From assembly GCA_027294185.1 (NCBI GenBank), contig JAPUME010000240.1, positions 1 through 7,069 of the forward strand: 7,069 bases of DNA, given 5' to 3'. Below are positions 1-5,552 of the stretch, one piece after another (position 1 is the stretch's first letter; every line of letters starts with the position of its first letter). The position numbers and the translations under genes are program-made. The DNA comes from Acidobacteriota bacterium. GTDB lineage: Bacteria > Acidobacteriota > Terriglobia > UBA7540 > JAPUME01. The notes under the pieces are model-generated. The model was not told where the DNA came from. It saw only the letters and a list, made by a program, of their open reading frames with translations, and ran no database searches.

Positions 1-1706
1 GGGGAGGGATGACCCGAACCCGGGCGGAAGCCGTCAAGTCGCCCACTCGCGCGGAAATCGATCCGGCCTGCGGGCCGCTGGTGGGCGGGACGGTGAGGGT
101 GCCCAGCCTGCTCAGAGTTCCCTGTAATCCCACCTGCGACCAGGTGGGGGGAAACTTCTCGAAGAAATCTGCCGCCATCGTCGTAAGCCCTGGCCGTGAA
201 GCTGACGGTCTCTCCCGGACTGAGAACAACCTCGCCGGGGACGATCTGAACATGCGCCACTTTTGCACCGCTTTCCGCAGAGGGTTCCTCGAGGGGCTCC
301 GGAGGTGAGGAAAAGCTGGCCCGGCGATTCTTTTCCCCGATGGCGTAGAGAGCGTTTCGCGTCAGGAGGTAGATGCGCCCGTTGGCAATGGCAGGGGAGC
401 CGTTGATCTGGACGGCATCCCCTTCTGCGGTTTTGAAATCCTCTCGATCCAGAATCCGGCAACCGGTTCTTCCCGGGCGCAGGATGTAGAACTTCCCGTC
501 CACCTCCGAGACATAGAGCTTGCCGTCGGCCCAGGTGGGGGAACCTTTTTGAACGGTTCCCAGGCTCTGAGTCCAGGCAATCTCTCCTGTCTTGGCGTCT
601 ACGCTGTGAAGGACAGCCGAATTGTTTATATGATAGAGGCGGCCGCCGTGGATCGTGGGGGAAGCGTAGCCTCCCCCGAACCCGTCGATGCGCCAAACTT
701 CGTGAGTCTTCGTGACGTCGCCCGTCCCGGTGGCGTCGATACAGACCAGGCGTCCCAGGGCGGTGCTGCCGTCGATATTCTCTTCACTATGAGAGACATA
801 AACGAGATTTCCGTCGACCACCACCGAGGAGTTGATGCCTCGTTTGGAGAGTTGAAATCCCCAGACCTTTTCGCCCGTGCGGATCTTCAGGGCGTAAATC
901 CAGCCGTCAGCATTGGGGGCGATGAGCAGCCGCTGGCCGTTGATAACCGTCACGACCGGAACGGAGTAGGTTGTGTCCAGGGGAGCGCCGCCGGGCTGTG
1001 ACACCCAGACCAGCTCGCCCGTAACCTTGTCGAATCCAAAAAAGCGATGAGAGCCGCGAACCTGATTACCCCAACCGGAGTTCAAAAAACTGAGGATGAC
1101 CAGATTGCCGTCTACCACCGGCGTATTCGTACGGCCGCCGTAGCCCGAAATGCGGCCGAACTCTTCGGTCAGCGAACGGGACCAGAGGATATTCCCGTCG
1201 CCGTCGAAGCAGATGAACATTCCTTCGATACCATGGGCGTATATATTCCCTGTTTCCGGGTCGCCGGCCAGGTTCGACCAGCCCACCCGGTGCCAGGGTA
1301 TATCGGTCAAAAAGACGTTGAAACCGTGCTCCCAGATGATTTTCCCGGTTTCGGCATCCAGACAGACCACACGCTCGTGGTAGTGAAGCTTGTCTTCTCC
1401 TCCCAGGGTGATGATGCAAACCCTGCCGTTCATCACGATCGGGGTCGAGCGGCCACCGACAGGGGCCTTCCAAAGGAGATTTTCACCCTCCGCGGACCAG
1501 GAATCGACCAGGCCGATTTCCCGCGAGGCGCCGTTCTGTTCCGGCCCTCGCCAGGAGGGCCAGCTCGGCGAACTATCCGCCGGGGCGGGAGAGGCTGCCG
1601 CGAGAAAGCCGACCGGCTTTTCCGCCGCTATTCCGAAGCCTGAAGCCAGGAGAGCCACAGTAAGAGCAATTTTGACGCTTCTCGTGATGGTTTTCGCCGG
1701 AGTCAT
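1..1706 (-). CDS. Secreted PQQ-like beta-propeller protein with C-terminal Ig-like domain (partial, frameshifted near window edge)
   Basis: This is an exported beta-propeller protein of the PQQ-binding-like/BamB-like repeat type, probably periplasmic or surface-associated. Its substrate is unknown. Start: ATG at 1706 follows GTGAGGG at good spacing, 13 nt after the stop of the preceding propeller remnant. Residues 1-28 look like a signal peptide (basic start, hydrophobic core, IAA before E29). The mature part opens with WPSWRGP at 49-55, a typical propeller N-terminus. Blade-type repeats follow to about residue 458, with recurrent 'G.lvCiDa.TGeiiWe' and 'sPtwadGklYv' units. A proline/glutamate-rich linker leads to an Ig-like (BIG2-like) domain from about 475 (VQIVPGEVVLSPGETVSFTA). 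At codon 519 a run of six C (146-151) puts the gene out of frame. Removing one C restores a sensible Ig-like continuation (TWSQVGLQGTLSRLG, then SARVRVIPP) that runs off the left edge. The family call is firm; the enzymatic or scaffold role is unknown. Confidence 0.85.
   Translation of the reverse strand, partial: MTPAKTITRSVKIALTVALLASGFGIAAEKPVGFLAAASPAPADSSPSWPSWRGPEQNGASREIGLVDSWSAEGENLLWKAPVGGRSTPIVMNGRVCIITLGGEDKLHYHERVVCLDAETGKIIWEHGFNVFLTDIPWHRVGWSNLAGDPETGNIYAHGIEGMFICFDGDGNILWSRSLTEEFGRISGYGGRTNTPVVDGNLVILSFLNSGWGNQVRGSHRFFGFDKVTGELVWVSQPGGAPLDTTYSVPVVTVINGQRLLIAPNADGWIYALKIRTGEKVWGFQLSKRGINSSVVVDGNLVYVSHSEENIDGSTALGRLVCIDATGTGDVTKTHEVWRIDGFGGGYASPTIHGGRLYHINNSAVLHSVDAKTGEIAWTQSLGTVQKGSPTWADGKLYVSEVDGKFYILRPGRTGCRILDREDFKTAEGDAVQINGSPAIANGRIYLLTRNALYAIGEKNRRASFSSPPEPLEEPSAESGAKVAHVQIVPGEVVLSPGETVSFTARAYDDGGRFLREVSPHLVAGGITGNSEQAGHPHRPAHQRPAGRIDFRASGRLDGFRPGSGHPS
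146..151 (-). other. One-base frameshift in a C6 run inside the propeller gene
   Basis: On the minus strand the codons read GTT TCC CCC CAC CTG in the frame used from the start codon. After this point that frame gives a low-complexity, non-Ig-like peptide (GNSEQAGHPHRP...). Skipping one C gives GTT TCC CCC ACC TGG and a peptide with hydrophobic alternation and the expected end of an Ig-like fold (AGSISARVGDLTASARVRVIPP). The change is a +1 base in a six-base homopolymer, so sequencing or consensus error is the simplest explanation. A true inactivating mutation or slippage is also possible. Confidence 0.75.
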
Positions 1707-1719
1707 AAGTCCCTCACCC

Positions 1720-2051
1720 TCAGTTATGAGGTTGTCCGATGGAGTAAAGCGCGCTGTCGGAACGGATATATATCTGGCCGTTGGAAATGGCCGGCGTGGC
1801 CATGCAGCGCTCTCCCATGTCGTTCGTGCTTAGAACTTTATAGGTTGGACCCGCCTCAAGCACGCAGGCAATTCCTTCCTCGCTCATCGTATAAAGCTTC
1901 CCGTCGGCCGACACGATGCTGGCGTAATATTTGCCGCCTGCCGGCAGACGCTCCTGTCAGGCCAGTTTCCCGACTTCCCTGTCACGGGGAAGCTCAGAAG
2001 CCACACGACCCCGATTGAGGCTAAAATCTTTGTCTTCAAAGTTATACGCAT
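1720..2051 (-). pseudogene. Remnant of a PQQ-like beta-propeller gene with a large internal deletion
   Basis: The 5' end is intact. ATG at 2051 opens a peptide with a basic n-region and hydrophobic core (MRITLKTKILASIGVVWLLS), followed by GKSGNWP. 'NWP' is how mature propeller proteins of this type begin (compare SWPSWRGP in the next gene). This frame then reads nonsense and stops about 54 codons in. In another frame, from about 1959 to the TGA at 1722-1720, lies a normal propeller C-terminus: QERLPAGGKYYASIVSADG, then ATPAISNGQIYIRSDSALYSIGQ. Aligned with the downstream paralogue, roughly 330 residues (about 1 kb) are missing. The junction lies near 1952-1966, at the 9-nt palindrome CCTGTCAGG. 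No single frame joins the two parts. The C-terminal stretch also contains an ATG at 1914 that opens a 64-codon frame, but a stand-alone peptide of the last blade is implausible. The alternative to a real deletion is an assembly collapse between similar propeller genes. Confidence 0.75.
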
Positions 2052-2108
2052 GAGCAATCCCACGGTTACATTTTTTCCGCCGCAGGCAGTTATTCTCCAG
2101 ATTAAGCT

Positions 2109-2137
2109 ATTTTAGCGGGTTGGCGTGGAACGGTCTA
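2109..2137 (-). promoter_or_regulatory. Sigma70-like promoter for the propeller gene pair
   Basis: On the minus strand TAGACC (2137-2132, 4/6 match to TTGACA) and TAAAAT (2114-2109, 5/6 match to TATAAT) are separated by exactly 17 nt. Transcription would start near 2102, about 50 nt before the ATG at 2051. It would run through the remnant into the second propeller gene 13 nt further on. This is a consensus match by eye only. Confidence 0.5.
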
Positions 2138-2273
2138 GCCTGGAATTCCCTGCCCGCGGCCGTTTCCCTCCCCATAAGATCTTTTTGTCGGCACCCCCTC
2201 TTAGACGGCAGCTTGTGCGTTTCGTAGTCCCTCGTGATTTCCGGGATCAATCCCCCCCCTTTTCATAGTTGGG

Positions 2274-2303
2274 TTGCGAACAAACGGCTCTAAAAGGTAT
2301 TCT
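2274..2303 (+). promoter_or_regulatory. Weak promoter candidate for the short-chain dehydrogenase
   Basis: TTGCGA (2274-2279, 4/6) and TATTCT (2298-2303, 4/6) are 18 nt apart. They would give a leader of about 40 nt before the ATG at 2351. Such matches occur often by chance, so position is the main support. Confidence 0.3.
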
Positions 2304-2336
2304 CGAAGGAAACTTGCGACATTCATCGAGTAAATC

Positions 2337-2344
2337 GGAGGTGA
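2337..2344 (+). promoter_or_regulatory. Strong ribosome binding site fixing the dehydrogenase start
   Basis: GGAGGTGA is a near-perfect Shine-Dalgarno sequence placed 6 nt before the ATG at 2351. It selects this ATG over an earlier plus-strand frame opening at 2269 and confirms the 20-residue extension before the Rossmann core. Confidence 0.85.
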
Positions 2345-2350
2345 GCCCGC

Positions 2351-3148
2351 ATGAGGGTCCCGAAGCGAGGGGGCAAAAACAGAAAAGACCATTTCATTCC
2401 GGATCGATTCGACGGTCAGGTTTGCTTGATTGTGGGAGGCGCGCAGGGTATCGGGAAGTCCATTGCCACGCGCCTGGCGCGGGAAGGGGCCCATCTCGTC
2501 ATTGCCGACGTCGACCGGCCCAAGCTGGCCGAGACGAAAGCCGAGATCAGCGCCGCAGGGGGCAAGGTGCGTACGATTCCCACCGACGTCCGTCGCGCAG
2601 CCCAGGTCGAGCGTTTGGTCCGCCAGGTCCTCGCCTGGCATCGGCGCATCGACGTGCTGATGTATGTCTCCGGCATCGGCAAGCCTGTTCCCTTCGTGGA
2701 AACTTCGGAAGCATTTTGGGATCAGACGATGGAGGTCAACCTGAAGGGGGCCTTTCTGGTTTCCCGGCTGGTGGCGAAACAGATGATCAAGCAGCGAGGT
2801 GGCAAGATCGTTTTCATGGCCTCCACCAACTCCTGGGACGGCGAAGGCCTGATGGCTCCCTACAATGCTTCGAAGGCCGGTTTGTTTCTGTTGGGGAAAA
2901 CCATGGCTCGGGAGCTCGGCCCGCATGGGATCAACGTGAATTGCCTGGGGCCGGGTTTTATTCGAACCCGCCTTACCGCGCCCATCATGAAAGACCGGAA
3001 GTTCATGAAGAAATACGCGAACCTCCTTCCTCTTGGACGACTGGGTTGGCCGGAAGATATCGCCGGGCCGGCCACCTTCCTCGCCTCGCGTGATGCGGAC
3101 TATGTTACCGGCGTTCTCCTGTTTGTGGACGGTGGTCAACTGGCCTGA
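2351..3148 (+). CDS. Short-chain dehydrogenase/reductase (classical SDR, 3-oxoacyl-ACP-reductase-like)
   Basis: This is a 265-residue classical SDR, a cytoplasmic NAD(P)-dependent oxidoreductase acting on an alcohol/carbonyl pair. A basic extension of about 20 residues precedes the Rossmann fold. The cofactor loop is GGAQGIG at 29-35. An Asp after beta-2 (IAD, D53) favours NAD(H) over NADP(H). TDV sits at 78-80. Catalytic residues are N130, S158, Y171 and K175, with the normal 13- and 4-residue spacings in S...YNASK. PGFIRT is at 201-206 and the end is the usual VTGVLLFVDGG. The NNAG motif after beta-4 is replaced by YVSG at 105-108. Length is slightly above the usual ~250 because of the N-terminal extension. 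The gene stands alone on its strand; its 3' end overlaps the convergent transporter gene by 13 bp. The SDR call is secure, but substrate cannot be read from sequence: FabG-like, sugar and secondary-alcohol dehydrogenases all look like this. Confidence 0.93.
   Translation: MRVPKRGGKNRKDHFIPDRFDGQVCLIVGGAQGIGKSIATRLAREGAHLVIADVDRPKLAETKAEISAAGGKVRTIPTDVRRAAQVERLVRQVLAWHRRIDVLMYVSGIGKPVPFVETSEAFWDQTMEVNLKGAFLVSRLVAKQMIKQRGGKIVFMASTNSWDGEGLMAPYNASKAGLFLLGKTMARELGPHGINVNCLGPGFIRTRLTAPIMKDRKFMKKYANLLPLGRLGWPEDIAGPATFLASRDADYVTGVLLFVDGGQLA
3136..3148. other. 13-bp tail-to-tail overlap of convergent genes
   Basis: The stop of the dehydrogenase gene (TGA at 3146-3148) lies inside the last codons of the transporter gene, whose stop is TGA at 3138-3136. 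No hairpin terminator separates them, so the two transcripts must overlap as antisense RNA. Confidence 0.85.
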
Positions 3149-4053
3149 GTATTGTCTGCCGGATCATTGGCTCGATTTCTCCTGTGCAGAGGCAGGGCCA
3201 GCGAGGCCGTGATCATACAGAGAACGGTGTAAAAAGCGCTCGGCACCGCCCCTGCTTCGCCCAGGTGTGTGAGCGCCAGGACCGAGCCCAGTCCTGCATT
3301 TTGCATTCCCACCTCAATCACCAGCGTCCGGCGTTGTACGGTTGGCCAGCGAAGCAGCCTTCCTGCCCCGTAAGCCAGCGAGTACCCGGCCAGGTTCAAC
3401 CCGAGCATCGCCAACGCCAGGGCGGGACCGATGCGGGACAGTTGTTCGCGGTTCACGGCTACTACGACCAGAATGATGAGCACGATGGCGGTCGAAGCCA
3501 GAACCGTCGCTGTGCGGTCCCAACGGGGTGGCATCCCTGAGGTGAGATACCGGATTCCGATTCCCACCGCCACCGGAAGGACGACCATCCAGGTCGCGTT
3601 CCAGGCCAGGGGCCCCACGGCTACCTCGACCCGCGTATCGGCCAGAAGGGGCAGCCAGAAGGCCAGAATGAGGGGGCAGCTAAGAGTGGCGAGCGTCGTC
3701 ATGGCTACCGACAAGATGAGATCACCCTTGAACAACAGGGTCATGACGTTTGAGGCCATCGCCCCGGGCATGCAGCCGACCAGAACGATTCCCACTTGAA
3801 GCAGCGGATCGTCGAAGGCCTGAGAAATTGCCCAGGCCATAAGGGGCATGATAGTGTATTGGGCTCCAAGACCTGCAAGAGCGCGGGAAGGGCTGCGGGA
3901 AAATGCCCGGACCTGTTCGGGCCGAACCAGGGTTCCCACAAAGAGCATCGTGAACGCAAAGCCGGGCCGCATCGCCGGTGCCATCCACAAGAACCAATCG
4001 GGGAATACCATCGCCACAACGGCGCCGATTAAGATTGCAATGAGTACGATCAT
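3136..4053 (-). CDS. Bile acid:sodium symporter (BASS/SBF) family transporter
   Basis: This is a 305-residue, highly hydrophobic inner-membrane protein with about nine or ten membrane segments, the usual BASS size. Family motifs are GCMPGAMASN at 93-102, the following 'LLFKGDLILSVAMTTLATL' helix, and EVGMQNAGLG at 247-256. Residues matching the two Na+ sites of the Neisseria ASBT structure are present at the same relative spacings. Site 1 is S101, N102, S115, T119 and E247; site 2 is E247, V248, M250 and Q251, with Q65 near the expected glutamine. It should therefore import an organic anion with Na+. The substrate is not defined, since the family carries bile acids, keto acids, pantoate and others. 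The ATG at 4053 is used because the protein begins directly with the first helix. No good ribosome site lies before it, so a start a few codons upstream is possible. It follows the oxidoreductase gene by 83 nt on the same strand and may share its transcript. Confidence 0.9.
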   Translation of the reverse strand: MIVLIAILIGAVVAMVFPDWFLWMAPAMRPGFAFTMLFVGTLVRPEQVRAFSRSPSRALAGLGAQYTIMPLMAWAISQAFDDPLLQVGIVLVGCMPGAMASNVMTLLFKGDLILSVAMTTLATLSCPLILAFWLPLLADTRVEVAVGPLAWNATWMVVLPVAVGIGIRYLTSGMPPRWDRTATVLASTAIVLIILVVVAVNREQLSRIGPALALAMLGLNLAGYSLAYGAGRLLRWPTVQRRTLVIEVGMQNAGLGSVLALTHLGEAGAVPSAFYTVLCMITASLALPLHRRNRANDPADNTQAS

Positions 4054-4136
4054 GCGGGGCAGACAAGGATTCCCTCGCCCGAAGGTTCAGGGCAGGGAAA
4101 CACCCATTGTGAAGAAAGTTTGGCGATTGCGGACCT

Positions 4137-5261
4137 CTAGGGGATGGCTACGGGTGCGCCCGTACGCGCGGCTTCGTAGATTGCCTTAATGATCCTGGTG
4201 TCGCGCAGTCCCATTTCGCCGGACGCCTTGGGGTTTCGGCCCGCCCGTATATCTTCGGTGAAGCGGTCGATCTCCCTTGCGAACTGATCGCCAACCGGCC
4301 GGGTGCGGTCTTCGACTTCGCCTCCCAGGGAAACCTTCAGTCGAAGTCCTCGATAGGAGTAGGCGGGATCCATCTCCACCCAGCCCTTGGGTCCCAGGGC
4401 GCGGTAGCGATTCAGCCCACTCAACCCGTAGCTCGAGAAACAGTTCACAGCCAGCCCGCTCGGATATTGCAGGGTGAAGGTGATGTTTTCCTCCACTTCG
4501 CGGAATTTCACCGGGTCGGTGGTCCAGGAGTGGGCGGTGACGCGCACCGGGTCTTCACCTGAGAGGTAGCCGGCGGCCTGAATGCAGTATATGCCGATGT
4601 CCACCAGCGGCCCGCCTCCGGCCATATCCATCTTCAGCCGCCACTGCGTGGGGTCGCCGATGATAAAGGCGAACTCTGCGTCGATAAATTTCAGCAGCCC
4701 CAGCTCATTCGAGCGCACCATCCGCACGGCTTCCAGGTTGTTCGGTTCGTACTGGAGGCGGTAGCCGATCATCAAGCCGCGATTGGCGCGTTTGCAGGCA
4801 TCGATCATTTCCTGGCAATCGGCGACGGAGTTGGCCATGGGCTTTTCGCACAGCACATGCTTGCCGGCGCGGGCGGCGCGAATCGTGTATTCGGCGTGCA
4901 TGTTGTTCGGCAGGGCGATATAAACGGCCTCGATGTCGGGATTCGAAGCCATCTCGTCGTAGTTTTGATAGTTATAGATGTTTTTCTCCGGGACCCCATA
5001 ATCGCTTGCCCAGCGAAGCGCCTTTTCGCGGTCACCGCTGACGAATCCTGTCAGCCGCGATTGCTTGGTATTTCGGAAGGCGGGGATAACCTGGCCCTTC
5101 GTCAACTGACCGATGCCTACCACGGCATATCCCAGAGGTTTGTCGTCGGGAGAGGGGGACCCCGCCGGTAAGGAGCTGCCTCGACTCGCTATATTGCTCC
5201 ACCCGACCACTGAAGCCGTAACCGCCGCCTGCTTAAGAAAGTCCCGTCGCGAGAAGCTCAT
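4137..5261 (-). CDS. Tat-exported Gfo/Idh/MocA oxidoreductase, glucose-fructose-oxidoreductase-like
   Basis: This is a 374-residue NAD(P)-dependent sugar oxidoreductase. Zymomonas glucose-fructose oxidoreductase, its closest relative I recall, oxidises glucose to gluconolactone while reducing fructose to sorbitol with a bound cofactor. A twin-arginine signal (SRRDFLK, residues 4-10) plus hydrophobic stretch indicates export of the folded protein with its cofactor. The Rossmann domain has VVGIGQLTKGQVIPAF at 47-62, LPNNMHAE at 117-124 and the CEKP motif at 138-141 (K140). In the C-terminal domain GGGPLVDIGIYC at 215-226 supplies D221 and Y225, with the same 4-residue spacing as D213/Y217 of the Zymomonas enzyme. 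VADCQEMID, MIGYRLQYEP and the final 'DTRIIKAIYEAARTGAPV' are also GFOR-like. I chose ATG 5261; a TTG at 5273 is in frame, but the twin-arginine signal fits better directly after ATG. A strong promoter lies just upstream. Substrate remains inferred; a simple sugar dehydrogenase is the main alternative. Confidence 0.9.
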   Translation of the reverse strand: MSFSRRDFLKQAAVTASVVGWSNIASRGSSLPAGSPSPDDKPLGYAVVGIGQLTKGQVIPAFRNTKQSRLTGFVSGDREKALRWASDYGVPEKNIYNYQNYDEMASNPDIEAVYIALPNNMHAEYTIRAARAGKHVLCEKPMANSVADCQEMIDACKRANRGLMIGYRLQYEPNNLEAVRMVRSNELGLLKFIDAEFAFIIGDPTQWRLKMDMAGGGPLVDIGIYCIQAAGYLSGEDPVRVTAHSWTTDPVKFREVEENITFTLQYPSGLAVNCFSSYGLSGLNRYRALGPKGWVEMDPAYSYRGLRLKVSLGGEVEDRTRPVGDQFAREIDRFTEDIRAGRNPKASGEMGLRDTRIIKAIYEAARTGAPVAIP

Positions 5262-5296
5262 GGCACACCCCAATAAATTTGAGAGTTTCGCTGAGG

Positions 5297-5326
5297 ATTA
5301 TACCGGAATCCCTGCCCGATTGTCCC
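5297..5326 (-). promoter_or_regulatory. Sigma70-like promoter for the oxidoreductase-transporter pair
   Basis: On the minus strand a perfect TATAAT (5302-5297) is preceded by GGGACA (5326-5321, 4/6) with an 18-nt spacer. The start would be near 5290, leaving a leader of about 29 nt before the ATG at 5261. Confidence 0.6.
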
Positions 5327-5435
5327 CGTATCCGGTTATCAGTTGAAACCCAACCGCGGAAGATGCAAGCGGGAGGCCACGGTTTATCCGCAAAATCCTG
5401 GGAATCCATAGGGCGAGAATCTCCTCAGAGAACGC

Positions 5436-5464
5436 TTGACTTTCCGTTGGGCACCGGATAAAAA
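5436..5464 (+). promoter_or_regulatory. Sigma70-like promoter for egtB-egtD
   Basis: TTGACT (5436-5441, 5/6) and TAAAAA (5459-5464, 4/6) have the optimal 17-nt spacer. Transcription would begin near 5471, giving a leader of about 80 nt before the GTG at 5553. The TTG of the -35 box happens to open the coding frame 39 codons early. A promoter inside that stretch argues against using it as the start. Confidence 0.6.
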
Positions 5465-5511
5465 GGCACGTTATTGGCTGTGTCGGGAACTAAGCAATTG
5501 GAATCCTACCT

Positions 5512-5522
5512 GTGGTAACCAC
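5512..5522 (+). promoter_or_regulatory. Small perfect palindrome in the egtB leader
   Basis: GTGGT-A-ACCAC is an 11-nt perfect inverted repeat in the untranslated leader, about 30 nt before the egtB start and 40 nt after the predicted transcription start. It could be a repressor half-site pair or a short RNA hairpin. It is short enough to arise by chance, and no second copy was noticed. Confidence 0.2.
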
Positions 5523-5552
5523 TTCAACCCGCTTTTTCAACCGAGGAGACCT

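Larger units (their letters stand above)
2052..2350. other. Divergent intergenic region
   Basis: About 300 nt separates the minus-strand propeller genes from the plus-strand dehydrogenase gene. It contains the two promoter candidates listed separately and a run of eight C at 2252-2259. I see no convincing small gene, RNA gene or terminator in it. Confidence 0.6.

Noticed and set aside
112..696. Minus-strand frame of 194 codons beginning at 696
   Set aside because: Its composition is Arg/Pro/Gly-rich and it lies in the wrong frame; the true propeller frame runs through the same DNA from 1706.
1047..1643. Plus-strand open frame of 198 codons opposite the propeller gene
   Set aside because: The minus-strand frame here gives continuous propeller repeats; the plus frame has no protein-like pattern.
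1938..1947. Palindrome CTGCCGGCAG near the remnant junction
   Set aside because: It is fully explained by the codons for L-P-A-G in the surviving propeller C-terminus.
2252..2259. Run of eight C in the intergenic region
   Set aside because: It might suggest phase variation, but it lies well away from both promoter candidates' core elements and any start codon, and homopolymers are error-prone.
2269..3093. Second plus-strand open frame (274 codons) overlapping the dehydrogenase
   Set aside because: It is rich in Arg, Gly and Pro with no family signature; it is a frame shadow of the SDR gene.
2201..3139. Long minus-strand open frame (312 codons) opposite the dehydrogenase
   Set aside because: It mirrors a high-GC coding sequence, has no recognisable domain, and the plus strand carries a complete SDR with a strong ribosome site.
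4066..4102. Possible hairpin (CCC.GCCC ... GGGC.GGG) between oxidoreductase and transporter genes
   Set aside because: The stem is short, interrupted by a mismatch and has no U-tract, so neither a terminator nor an attenuator is supported.
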